A stretch of 64,000 nucleotides of DNA from Fragilaria crotonensis (Eukaryota > Bacillariophyta > Fragilariophyceae > Fragilariales > Fragilariaceae). The notes under the pieces are model-generated. The model was not told the DNA's origin, did no database searches, and was given only the letters and a program-made list of their open reading frames with translations. This document shows positions 20,174 to 30,803 of this stretch, in pieces (the first letter of the stretch is position 1; every line of letters begins with the position of its first letter). Position numbers and translations under genes: made by a program. The DNA is taken from positions 1 to 64,000 of the forward strand of contig JAKSYS010000039.1 in assembly GCA_022925895.1 (NCBI GenBank). The letters run 5' to 3'.

Positions 20174-23100
20174 ATGAGTGAGGCTGTGGGATCTAAACTC
20201 CCAACCCCAAAATTTGCAATCATCAGGAGTGCCTTCGTGAGACTTTGTTCCGATGAATTGTTTCGATTGCGAGTGTGGAGAAAATGGTTGCCGGCAGAGA
20301 CATGGGCTGCGGCTTTGACCATTTCTGGTCTCATTGATGAAAATGTGTGTACTGTTGATGCCAAACAGTTCAATGCAGCAATGATTCGAAGCAAAATACA
20401 TTTTGATGGGCCATCAATGGACAGATTTGATGGGTCAAACCGTTCCGGAATATTCCGCGTTGCATTCCAAAAAAAGCTGTACTACATGGTTACAGATCCG
20501 TTTGAACAGGTAGAGTATCCTTTTCCCCTGGACACACAATGGAAAGACAGAGTTGTTTCCGTTGCGTTGGATGTGCTGTCCGTAGGCGTCAAAACAAGAT
20601 CAAGGACGACATCGCTTTTTTCATTTAAGAAGGATAACGAAGTCGCGTTATCCAATCTGGAGGTATTCTTGTCATCAACAAGCTCAACAATGCAAGTATG
20701 CAATGAACCACAGCAGTTAGTCAAGGCAGCTTCTACCAACAGTCCTCTGGATTCAAAAACCACGGAAGTTGTGCTGGTGCTACTACATTGCCTCCTCTTA
20801 TCTCTTCTCATCATCGGCTGCAACAACAAGAAGGACGACTTCAAGAAGACACAACGTTGCTTCACAGTCATGCAGGGCATTGCTTTTCTGGAGCAGTCGC
20901 GATGCATGGAATCTGTTTCAAGGTGGAGGGAGCACTTTTGAGCAGTTTTCAGCAGTCAACGATGAAACAGGCGAAAGTGTTTTAGACATCCTGAAGCATC
21001 ATATAAATGTCCTGCAATCCGTGAGCAGAACTCCGAATGGTTGGCGAAACGTTGTGCAAGGAAACGACAGGGAAAATCTATGCTCTGAATCTGACATTTT
21101 TGTTTTGCAAAGCAGGTCGATAATTCTTTGCTTAGCATACCAGACTGCAATTCGGCACATGAATTCTTGGACTTGGAAGCAGTGCTGCAGTGAAGCATGC
21201 CGACAACTCAATGAGCTTGGTGTAGTGCAAGCAACTAAACCTCGAAGTGTTCAAGATTGGAATGTGGAGTTCCGCAAGTGCAAAGCTTTTCTTCACCCAG
21301 ATCATATTGTGCGATGTGGCAGACGTCCTATACCGCTACTCTTTCTCAAGTATCCCGAGGCAAAAGATCAAATGACGGCATTCGGTTTAGGTAATCTGTC
21401 AATTCTGACAGTTGAATTAGTACAAGTATTCTGCATTGAAGAGCTCTTCCCCAAATTGTTCAAGCAGTGGTGCAATGACATCAAGAAAGCAATTCTTCGA
21501 TAAACTCAAACGATCACCACAACCCAGCATCGCTGACGCAAGAAAGGTTTCTAAAGGAACATGGCATTAGCAATTTCAGTATTCCAACGTGCTGGCGATG
21601 GCTTCATCAACTTGGCTTTACTTATAACATACAACGCAAAGGGTACTACGTCGACGGCCATGAACGCGATGATGTCATAGCAAGTCGGAGGCAATTCTGT
21701 CACAAGTATCTCACCGAACTTGAACCAAAGTGTTGTAGATGGGTCCAATATGCTTTGAGTGAACTCGAGGCATCACGTCTTAACCCTGAGTTTGGCTATA
21801 AATATGTTGACAATGAAAGCAATATGGTTCTGTATGAGTTTCACGTTGATTATTGCTACAGTCGTCGCCTTACTAATGAGAATGTTGATGCAATGGTTGG
21901 AAAAGTGGCATCAATGAGTGTGCGTGCTCCTCATGGTTCCAAGCCCATCGAAATCTATGGTCAAGATGAATCAGTTTTTGCTCAGTTCCTGTTTCCGCCA
22001 AAGAGTTGGGTAGGCCCAAATCAAGAGCGGGGATTGTTTCCGAAGTCACTCGGTGAGGGACTTATGATATCGGCCTTTGTTTCTCGTGATACCGGATTTG
22101 GACTGTCAATGCTAGATCCAGATCTGGCAATAGTAAATGCATCACGGCAAGGAATGCACTACATCGACAAGACTGCTGCACTCGAAGTCCACAAACATAC
22201 TCAGAAGCAGCCATTGACACAGTCACCTTTTGTCCGAAATTTACTCATCGGGGCCTCCAAAGGGGGCTATTGGAATAGCTTTCATATGGCGATTCAACTT
22301 GAAGATGTAGTTGATTGTTTAAGGATTCTCCGACCGCAAGTTGATTTTGTCTTTATGTTTGATCACAGCCAGGGCCATGCTCGGAAAAAGGACGATGCCC
22401 TTGATGCACAGAGTATGTCACGGAGTTTTGGGGGCATGCAACCGAAAATGCACACATCCGAGATAACCCCCAACTGCCTTGGTCCTTTTGACTCCATACT
22501 TAGAATCGGTGATTTGCAAAGTATGATCTTTGAACCTGATGACCAAGGTCCATGGTGGTTGGTGTCAGCCGATGCTCGAGAGAGACGGAGACATGACCTT
22601 CATGACAACAGTGGGCGTACAAAAATTGTGCCCCGAACACGAGGTGAGTTGGCTTCTGCGTTGCTGCAGGAATCAGGAATCACCGTGGAACCCAGTCGGC
22701 CATTGAACGAGCTGAAGGAATTGGCGACAATTCATGGCGTCAGTCTGACGCGTCGGAAAGTCTTCGTCACCGAAGGCTGGGTTGGTAAACCGAAAGGCCT
22801 CCTGCAAGTTTTGTGGGAGCGAGGGTGGATAGACACGGCCAAATGCAAAGAACAACAGGACAAGGAAGGAAACAAAGTGATAAACACTTCATACTATACA
22901 CTTGGGGGACGTAAAGATCCCGAGACTGACCAGATTATAGAATCATCTTCACTTCGAGGCTTGATGTGCAATTGCACTGACTTTATGACTGAAGAAACAG
23001 CTTTACAATTCTTGGGCTCGCAACTTGGTGTACAAGTAATGCTCACACCCAAATTTCATTGTGAATTTGCGGGCGAAGGTATCGAGTATGCATGGGCACA

Positions 23101-23451
23101 GGCAAAGGCATTAATGAGAAGAACACCAATGCGGGAGAAGAAAGGCCGAGTCAATTTCATGAATCTTGTGACTCGATGTCTCTGTCCTGCAACAGTGTTG
23201 ACCAAAGAAAGAGTAAGAAAATTTGCGCACGGGCCTATATTTGCACATATTATTACCTTGAGCAAGAGAACCGTGGCAACAATGTTGGAGAAAACTTGCA
23301 TGAGTTCAACCCAGTTCGAAATCAACAGCTCCTCTTTAAAAAGATAGAACAACTCATGAAACGATTCAAAACACATCGCTGTGCTTTGGACTTTGACATG
23401 CGGTTTGTCTTGGCAGCGTTGAAGGCGGATGATGAAGACGATGGCACCTGA
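20174..23451 (+). pseudogene. Large DDE transposase, copy 2 (nearly complete, three frame breaks)
   Basis: This is the best-preserved copy of the transposase also present at 11134-14264. Frames run 20174-20941, 20769-21503, about 21482-23347 (no ATG needed; open upstream of 21755), and 23092-23451. The breaks lie near 20850-20950, 21480-21490 and 23260-23300. The long central frame carries IYGQDES (first Asp), the SAFVSRDTGFGLSM block, FMFDHSQGH (second Asp), KPKGLLQVLWERGWID, and CEFAGEGIEYAW (third acidic residue). A closing MKRFKTHRCALDFD is shared with copy 1. The N-terminal 250 residues may bind DNA but show no motif I recognise. Family: DDE transposase, superfamily not assigned. It is inactive as read. 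Confidence 0.78.
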
Positions 23452-25557
23452 AGATATGCATGCTTATTAAAGTTGCAAGGTTTGAATTTTCCGTTTCAAT
23501 GTTGACCGCAGTTGCCGTCGTTACACATATTTGCTTTTGTTGTTGAATGCCTTGCCCCTGGAAATGTGTTACCTCCGATAATCACAAACATCCACATACT
23601 TTGCTATAGCGGCTTTACAAATACAAAGCACTCCTTGACTGGACCATGTTTGACAGTATTGTAGGTTAGATTCAGCAGCAAAACCGTCGGTAAGGAGCAT
23701 TGACGTCATCGCCACCAGCATACTTGACTTTCACAAGACTATTTCTCACTCTTGCTCTACTGCAATACCGATAACGATACCATGTTTGCCCTGTCATTGC
23801 TCAGGCACTGCAGTTACTGCAACAGCCAAATGATTAGCGGTCAATTTTATCATTGGATCACAAATACATTCCAACAATTTGATACCTACCCGGAAGGCAA
23901 TTGTCCGAGACCTTGTTGCATACCAACCATGGAGAACTCACCCAAAGATCATTTACTTCTGAAACTCAACCTGAATGCCTCCGCAATTAGTCTTGATGGA
24001 TAGCAAGGCTGAATTTGCTATTGCCCACACAGTACTGTACTCGTTGATGGGTTCATGTTTATAGCAGACCTTCTCGCAATCTCACTAAAAGCTGATATGC
24101 TTGTTGCAGCGTGCAGCAACAAGTGCCGACTGCTGTGAGGAATTGATGTTGAGGATCGGAGCCATCTTGCTCAACTTGTCTGTTCTCATCTGCAAAGCAG
24201 GCAGGTCACTACTAGTAGATACTAGCGTAATTGATTTGCCCCGCCGTTGATTTGAGGGTGCCGGAGTTTTAACACATGTTGATGTCCACCTTTGGTTGGT
24301 CAATCTGCCTTGTTACAGACTTCAGGAATGTTCCAAGTTGGATCTCAACTCCAGCAATTCTGAGCTTCAGTCTTACTTCTTCAACCGCAGGTGACGATAC
24401 TTCCGCACGGAACGAGCCTGCTGAATGACTGGGGGTTCACAGCTCCCGTATCCTGATCCTTGCCTTTAAGTCAATCGTAATTTTGATTCTGGACACTTCT
24501 GTAGACAAGGGGCAGATTGCATATTGTTCACTTGACTTGTCGCTACTGTCGTTGCTTGATATTTTGTTGATTGCCACAATCGACTCCTTCGCCTCCATGC
24601 TGGGCTTCAGAGATACCAGAGTATTAGATTTGACGTCTTTGCAGGATCCAACAAAATCGCGATTGTAACGAGACGGATTTTGAGCTGACTTTTACTATAG
24701 CGATTGCTGTACTCCTGTAGAGCTAATACCACGTTGTACGTGGGGCCATCTGAAAACGAAACCAGCTGTACATACAAAAGGAGTACTCGTACATATACTT
24801 ACTGGTACCGGTAGGTGCCATACTGGTATTTCTAGGACTAACCGTATCACCGTATACCGTATGCATATCATACACATTCTCGATAATGGCATGTCTCCTC
24901 ACCAGAGACGGGAATTTCAAACCCAGCCCACCCAAACCCACGGCCCACCCAAACCCATTGGGTTAAGGGTGGGTTTTGGGTGAGCTCAGGATTTCATGGG
25001 TGGGTCTGGGTGGGCCGGCAAATCATAGCAAAAAATGACTGTAGATGTTTGCTACCGGTAGTAGTAGAGCCATCTAGTCCAGTACTAACTACTGGGTTTG
25101 GGTGGGTTTGGGTAGGTCTTGGTAGATCGTATGGGTTCTGGGTGGGTTTGGGCTGGTACTTCCGTGAGCGTAGCTTTACGTGGGTACCCATGGGTTTGAT
25201 ATTTTCAGAAATTCCCGTCTCTGCTCCTCACATATCAGCAAGCAGAAGCATACAGTAGCAGTCCCATCCATTCTAAAGGATTGATACCGTATACACAGGT
25301 TATGTACATGTACTGTACAGTTTGTATTCATAGGTACTAACAATTTGTGGATCCAGTCGCAGGTTTTGGGTGTCGCTGGTACGAAATATACCCCGTTCTA
25401 CGTGCGGACTCCAAAAGATACTCACACTTTGAACTTCCATCACAGGATGCTTCAAAATGCGTTCCGCAGGCAGTGACACCTTTACACCTTACACCAGTAA
25501 CTCATTGCCTGATGGGAAGACTTCCATCGAATTTTGAAGTCACCATTGAGTTTGACC
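23452..25557. other. Intergenic region with hAT MITE
   Basis: No supported gene in about 2.1 kb. Short frames here lack recognisable content. A GTAC/GGTACCGG-rich tract lies at about 24705-24860, directly left of the hAT-type MITE at 24895-25231, and another spans about 25295-25335. Confidence 0.5.
24895..25231. mobile_element. hAT-type MITE, 16-bp inverted ends, 8-bp duplication
   Basis: The element body is 24903-25223 (321 bp). The terminal inverted repeats are CAGAGACGGGAATTTC on the left (24903-24918) and its exact complement on the right (25208-25223). The 8-bp target duplication CTCCTCAC is perfect on both sides (24895-24902 and 25224-25231). The interior is dominated by GGGTGGGTTTGGG-like and complementary CCCACCC words arranged toward both ends, which look like subterminal binding repeats. 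It has no coding capacity. Size, CAGAG ends and the 8-bp duplication fit a non-autonomous hAT element different from the one at 19279-19963. Confidence 0.92.
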
Positions 25558-26445
25558 ATGGAAACCAGTGAGCATCATGAACTTTCTGAAGGGAGAGGAC
25601 CTTTGGAATTGCTTTGTCATACGGCTATGATGCAAGGCGACAACCCAACGACATCAGAGCCCATGGTCGAAATCGAACCATTATCGGCACCTTGCACGGA
25701 GACAAGCCAAATAGATGACCTTCTCAAACCCTTGCCAGCTCTCTCATCTGAACCAGGGTCACCCTCAAATTTCCCTTGCGTCTTCGTTTCCTCTCGCGCG
25801 AAAGCTACTTCCAAGTGGGCTCCGCCTTCTTTCGTTGCGCTAAAGAAGAAGAAAAAACCATCGGTCGTTCCACAATCTCCAACCTTGAGAATATCGATGG
25901 ATCCGGGCTCTCAACACCTTCCACTTCTCCAAGCAAAGCTTGAGGAGGGGCTGCTTGATTCATCTCGGTCTGAAATGATAAGCAGCCCGCAGAGCAGGAT
26001 TAAGTCATATCCCTGCCCTAAGCAACTAATTCGGGAGAATGTTCAACTCAAGATCGAACTTGGAGATGCAAAGAAAGAGATTGCGAAACTCAAAAAAGAA
26101 ATGAATCGAGCGAACTGTAACATTAGCGAGCTGAGATCCTTGTCCGGGGGTAACAAGATCTCAGAGATCCCGCTTGCCGACATGATTGAAATTATGCAGG
26201 AGTACGGTTCCGAGGTTTCCGGCCAGAGCTTTCAGAAACGAAAGGAGGATCCACAGCCGGCTTCCATTGTTCGGCAATTTCGTCGTTGGAATCCAGATTT
26301 TCTCAAGTATTTTTGCCGAAAGAATGGCAAGTGGATTCCAAAATTGGGCAAGGCTGGAGAACTACAGCGCAGGCAGCTAAAGAGGGAAGCCCTGAAAGCT
26401 CACCGGCGCAACCCTCCCCAAGGTCCACCGGAACGGAACCCTTAA
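25558..26445 (+). CDS. Hypothetical protein with coiled coil
   Basis: This 295-aa ORF from ATG 25558 has no family that I recognise. The first 150 residues are Pro/Ser/Glu-rich and probably disordered, with a short KKKKK basic cluster. Residues about 165-205 form a heptad-like helix (VQLKIELGDAKKEIAKLKKE). The last 80 residues are basic and aromatic (RQFRRWNPDFLKYFCRKNG), followed by an Arg/Lys/Pro tail. The basic C-terminus could bind nucleic acid, but that is only a guess. Codon usage looks coding and the frame is uninterrupted, yet it lies among transposon remnants with no neighbour to suggest a role. It may be a lineage-specific gene or an element-encoded accessory protein. Confidence 0.5.
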   Translation: METSEHHELSEGRGPLELLCHTAMMQGDNPTTSEPMVEIEPLSAPCTETSQIDDLLKPLPALSSEPGSPSNFPCVFVSSRAKATSKWAPPSFVALKKKKKPSVVPQSPTLRISMDPGSQHLPLLQAKLEEGLLDSSRSEMISSPQSRIKSYPCPKQLIRENVQLKIELGDAKKEIAKLKKEMNRANCNISELRSLSGGNKISEIPLADMIEIMQEYGSEVSGQSFQKRKEDPQPASIVRQFRRWNPDFLKYFCRKNGKWIPKLGKAGELQRRQLKREALKAHRRNPPQGPPERNP

Positions 26446-28027
26446 CTGATGCGAGAGGAAAGCAACTTCCCGCAATTTGTTAGGCTAGCTATAATATAGG
26501 CTGTAGATACGTAATCTCTGTTGCGTCCACTCCTCAACGTCGCAAGCGACTAGTCCAGTACAATACTCAATGGACGCTGATTACAATGCTTGAAGATTAA
26601 GTGCGCCGCATAATGCAACTTGCAACTCGCCCGTGTGCGTTGCGTCCACTTTTCCTGAGGTATTAGAGTTACGGTAGAACAGGCGAAGGACAGAATCAAA
26701 TTTTCGTTAGACCGGAGAAGAGGCACTGATACCTGCACTCTGCACTTCTCTGTTGTATTTTGGGCCAAAATGTGCCTTTATTTTGCTCATAATACTGGTA
26801 CACTAATGATGCTTCCAACATCCAGCATCTGCTCCTCAAACCCCCACCGGTAGTCTACTGGGCAGAAACTAGAACTTTCAAACAACTCCACAGTCCACCA
26901 TCCAAAGTCTGCCATCCACAGTCCGCCATCCACAGTCAACAGCCAACAGGGGTTCCATCAGGATTCATCAAAGCTGCCATCATGCATGTATTTTTGGTTG
27001 GCTTCAAGATCTCTGGTGATGGTGATTTGTCCCCAGCATTGCTTGAAATGCTGAAGAAGTGAGAGGCAGGAAACATCACTGCTGAATATACTCATTATCA
27101 TCTATACCTTTAGGTTCTAAGCAGCAACCATGATGAGTTGTTTAATTCACAGGTTGGTAAGTAGGAAAGAGTTGCTGGCTTCTGTGATCTGGGCTGTTGT
27201 GAGGCTCATGGGGAGAGGGACATCATCCGGACCCAAAACGGGATCTTAAAGGGACTTGCTGCGATGAGGGCAAGGTAGGCCTCTGGAGAGCATGATGAGA
27301 GCATACAGGTGGCCATGATGGTTGCTCCCTGAAAACGAGTGGACAGATGTAGCGTTGGAACTAAGATCCTTCTGGACAATGGTCAAGGTGAGGAAATTTG
27401 GTGGCACAGTGAGGCTCAAAATGGGTGTGGGGCGGGACGGGCCTCAGAAATTTTGCCGCAGTGGTGGTCGGCCATGGGTGGGTGGCGAGCTTTAACTATG
27501 TATCTATGTATCTATGTATCATTCAGTGGTATTTGCAGTTTGCAGTATTGATGAAATCGTAAGAAGACAAAATGTGGAAATTGATGAACGGCATTATCAA
27601 TAAGAAGTCTGGGAAAGTCATGGCGTTTCTGATTCCTTGTCTTATGACTTTGACTAATAACTCACGACTCTGACTCGTGACTCATGAGCTCATGAGCGAT
27701 GACGTTCTGGGTGTCTAGGACGCCGTCTGTTGTTGGTTCCTTGACAAAGGGCATACAAGACTGGAGACTTGCTGAGAACCTCCAGTCTCCTGTACTACCG
27801 TAAAGAGCGGAACACAAGCGCCAGGGAATGTACTGTTTTTAATGCCGTGGCGCCTTTCTTCCACATATTTTTTCGAAGACACAAAGATTCCATTTGGATT
27901 CTATACGCACCGCGCCAGAACTCACCCAAAATTCAATTACAGAATGGCATCATAAACAAATAACTCCTTGGAATAGTACGATGCAGGACAGCTCTGATGA
28001 TTAATCCTTGGCTTTGAGGGGAATGCA
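26446..28027. other. Intergenic region, no supported gene
   Basis: About 1.6 kb without recognisable coding sequence. It holds a CCATCCACAGTCC-like degenerate repeat at about 26885-26945 and a ctatgtat microsatellite at 27496-27520. Several gactcgtgact/ctcatgag words cluster near 27655-27700. Short frames at 27339-27551 and 27769-27963 show no protein character. Confidence 0.5.
27496..27520. repeat. Microsatellite, 8-bp unit x3
   Basis: Three tandem copies of CTATGTAT plus one base, perfect. Confidence 0.9.
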
Positions 28028-29356
28028 ATGTCGTCAAGCACAGAAAAGGAGGCGCTTCACGAAACAAGAAAAGCTGTATTTCATTCGGGAATGTCAAGAG
28101 ACGACTTAAGAATGGGATGAGTCAACGAGAGGCCTGTAAGGACTTGAATATCCATCACAAGCAGTACGGCGTGTGGAGAAAGCAAATGGAAGAATTGCTA
28201 CGGACGAGGAATTCAAAGGCAAAAAAGTCTTTATCAAGGTTGCGTTTCTATTTTAAAAGCAGTAGTAGAAGAGGAGCTCCTGCGCTTTATCTTTGAATTG
28301 AGGGAACAGGGAATGTCAGTGTCGATTACAATGGTTATGCTTTGATAAGGTCATTTGTCTCGAAACTTTCGAGAAAAGTCACAAGTTGCACAATATAATT
28401 CTGCACGACGTTTTGTGAAGCACCAGCCATGGACTTGTACACCGGATGGATACCCACGAATCACAGCATTCTCCCAATGAAATGGCAGCTGATGCTGCGC
28501 AAGATTTCATGACCAGCCACAACAATGCCTGCCCCAAAGTTGCACAACCTTGTCGTGATGCTGCATTCATTATAAACATGGATCAGACTCCTATCCCGTT
28601 TACATACAATTCGAGGAAAACAGGAAAACACTCGAACTCCTTGGGCGTAGAACAGTCCATGTCCAAAAATCAACAAATGACACAAAATGAGCCACATTTG
28701 CTATGACTGTCACAGCATCAGGTGAGGTACTCACTCCTCTGGTTGTTTTCAAAGGAAAACCTGGTGGAAGGATTGCTCAGCGTGAATTTGCTACGTATCC
28801 ACATGAAATGGATGAAAAGGTGATGTTGACATGGGTCGACACAATTCTGAAACCCTATGTGATGACAGCACCAGATGGTGTTGTCCCGATTGTCTTTTTG
28901 GACTCGTACCGATGCCATATGATGTCGTCTGTGGTTGAAGCTGTGCAGGATTTAGGTGTTGAAGTTGAGCATATCCCTGGCGGCTGCACAGGTCTTTGCC
29001 AACCCGTTGATGTAGGCGTCAACAAACCTTTCAAGCATCGGATCCGACATCAATGGGAACGGTGGATGATTGCTGAGGGTCTTGTTCATGGAACAACAAG
29101 TCCGCCTTCACGACTTGACATTTGCAGGTGGACGCTGGTTGCCTTCCAAAAACTACCGGAGCAAATGATTCGAAACGCTTGGAGGCATGGAGAATATACG
29201 TGGTTCCCAGGCAGCACTCGCGAGGAATACCCTCAGCCGACAGAAGGATTGCTCTTAGCAATGAGCGGGAAAGAGATTGAAGAACACAAAACAACACCAC
29301 AAGCAAGAGACAACTGTGCAAGAACAGATTTGAAAGATCTGCCATCGCTAAGTTAG
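28028..29356 (+). pseudogene. Decayed pogo/Tigger-type (DDE_1) transposase
   Basis: Three-frame remnants give a Tc1/mariner-superfamily transposase of the pogo type. Near 28045-28200 is an HTH-like start (RRFTKQEKLYFI, then SQREACKDLNI). Near 28575 is NMDQTP with the first catalytic Asp. Near 28900 is IVFLDSYRCH with the second, and near 29000 is QPVDVGVNKPFK with the third. The frame carrying the last two is open from 28703 to 29356. Directly upstream it reads VHVQKSTNDTK, then a TGA where an Arg codon CGA is expected, then ATFAM. So besides frame shifts there is a nonsense change that a single C-to-T transition would explain. It is non-functional as read. The ends of the element were not found. 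Confidence 0.8.
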
Positions 29357-29442
29357 CAGGTATTCGCAGCACCGTTAGCACTACAGTATAATTTAGCTGC
29401 AACACAGGAAATACTTCAGTACTTCTACACTACAAGGAGCAG

Positions 29443-29995
29443 CTAATCATTCGTCTCATTGTATTTGTCATCGTCGTTATCATTTGCGTTCTCATCCATA
29501 TCTTCATCATTGCCAGGTTTGTCATTTGGGTTCTCATCTACAATTGTCTTGCTTCTGTTGTTTGTGACAAGTCAGTACTTCAGTAGTAGGTTGCTCTGGC
29601 GGCAGCAAAGATATGATTGCAGCAAGGTAGGCAACAACCCACATTATGCCGACTCTTCTTTCGCTTCGTGGGCTTTCGCTTTCTGCTGAGTATATCTCAG
29701 TGATTTGGGCCAATGCACCGTCATAGTATTTACAGTGCTTCTTGCTGATGAGGTGCCGTTGGAGGTATCCAAGAACATGACAGCAATCAATTCCATCTGA
29801 AACCCAGTAAGCTGCGATTGCCGACTCCTCCTTCCCTTTTGCATTGACAATCTGGACCTTCCGGAGTCGTACTACAACAACATCCTCTGCCAGAATAGAG
29901 CCACAAACATCATGATCTTCACATGATCTACCGTTGCTGCTTGCCTCTATCCCAACAATTTTGACCGTAATTCCACTTGGGTGAGTCGCCATCAT
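29443..29995 (-). CDS. Small unknown protein beside pogo-type transposase
   Basis: A minus-strand ORF starts at 29995 (MMATHPSGITVKIVG). It has a Cys-containing core (SCEDHDVCGSIL), a beta-rich stretch (VVVVRLRKVQIV) and EESAIAAYWVSDGIDCC. The frame stops at 29534-29536. A second frame continues with a highly acidic Asn/Asp/Glu tail to a stop at 29443, which fits the acidic ending of a longer original protein, so one frame break is likely near 29550. I do not recognise a function. It converges tail-to-tail with the pogo-type transposase at a distance under 100 bp. It may therefore be a second gene of that transposon rather than a host gene. Confidence 0.5.
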
Positions 29996-30803
29996 GAAAT
30001 CAGTACGTCAAAGAAAAGTGTTTTGTTGCTTGTTGCATTTGTATGTTCATACGCATGCATGTGTTAAGTATGAATGTTTGTTTACCAGTAAATACGGGAC
30101 GATGTACAACATAATTTACTACTGGCGCGTTTCTTCCGGTGGCGCTTGTGTTCCGCTCTCTACGGTAGTACTGGTCGTACTACATGTACGTATTATACGT
30201 ATGATATGCATGTGCATCCGGAACGAATCCATGCCGGTACAGTAGTACCGGTAGCTAGTAGTACAAACGGGAGTACTCATTGTATGTATCTCATACAAAC
30301 GCAGAACTTGCGGTACGACACTTTTCCGCGATTTCGATCCATCTTGTGAATACGTGTATATGGTTTAAGATGTTCTACCAGTAAATATGGATTTCCTTTT
30401 TTTTAAAACATGTACTGTATATGTATAAAGTAAATTTTCTTCGACAATGCATGGAGATGGACATGTCGGCTATCCATAGAGCATAGAGTACATGTATTAT
30501 AGGATTATAGGTTATAGGTCATTGTTGGCCAATAGATGACCTACGGCAATTGATGTACTCGGAGTAATTCATGGTATTCTCGAATATATGCGAGAGTTTA
30601 AGTGCCAGTTCTTCGTGCCTTCTCATTACTGTGCGCACCCTTCTGAGAAGGAAGGAGTCGCTTTTCCTCAACGTCGGCGCGTATCACAACCTCTGAACAT
30701 TCATTAACAGGTAGGCAATCAACTCAAGGACATAATAAGTCGGGCTTCGGGTCTGTCACGAAAGTTGTGACACCGTCCCAATCACTTTTCCGGAACCTTC
30801 GCA
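29996..30803. other. Intergenic, GTAC-rich tract
   Basis: No gene. GTAC, ACCGGTA and TACGTA words are dense at 30160-30290. A TACCAGTAAATA word occurs twice (about 30084 and 30376). The last 100 bp precede the PAS-type gene. Confidence 0.5.

Noticed and set aside
20174-23451. Calling the large transposase a KDZ, PIF/Harbinger or Kolobok member
   Set aside because: The visible motifs do not clearly match any of these, and no terminal repeats or target duplication were found to support a superfamily.
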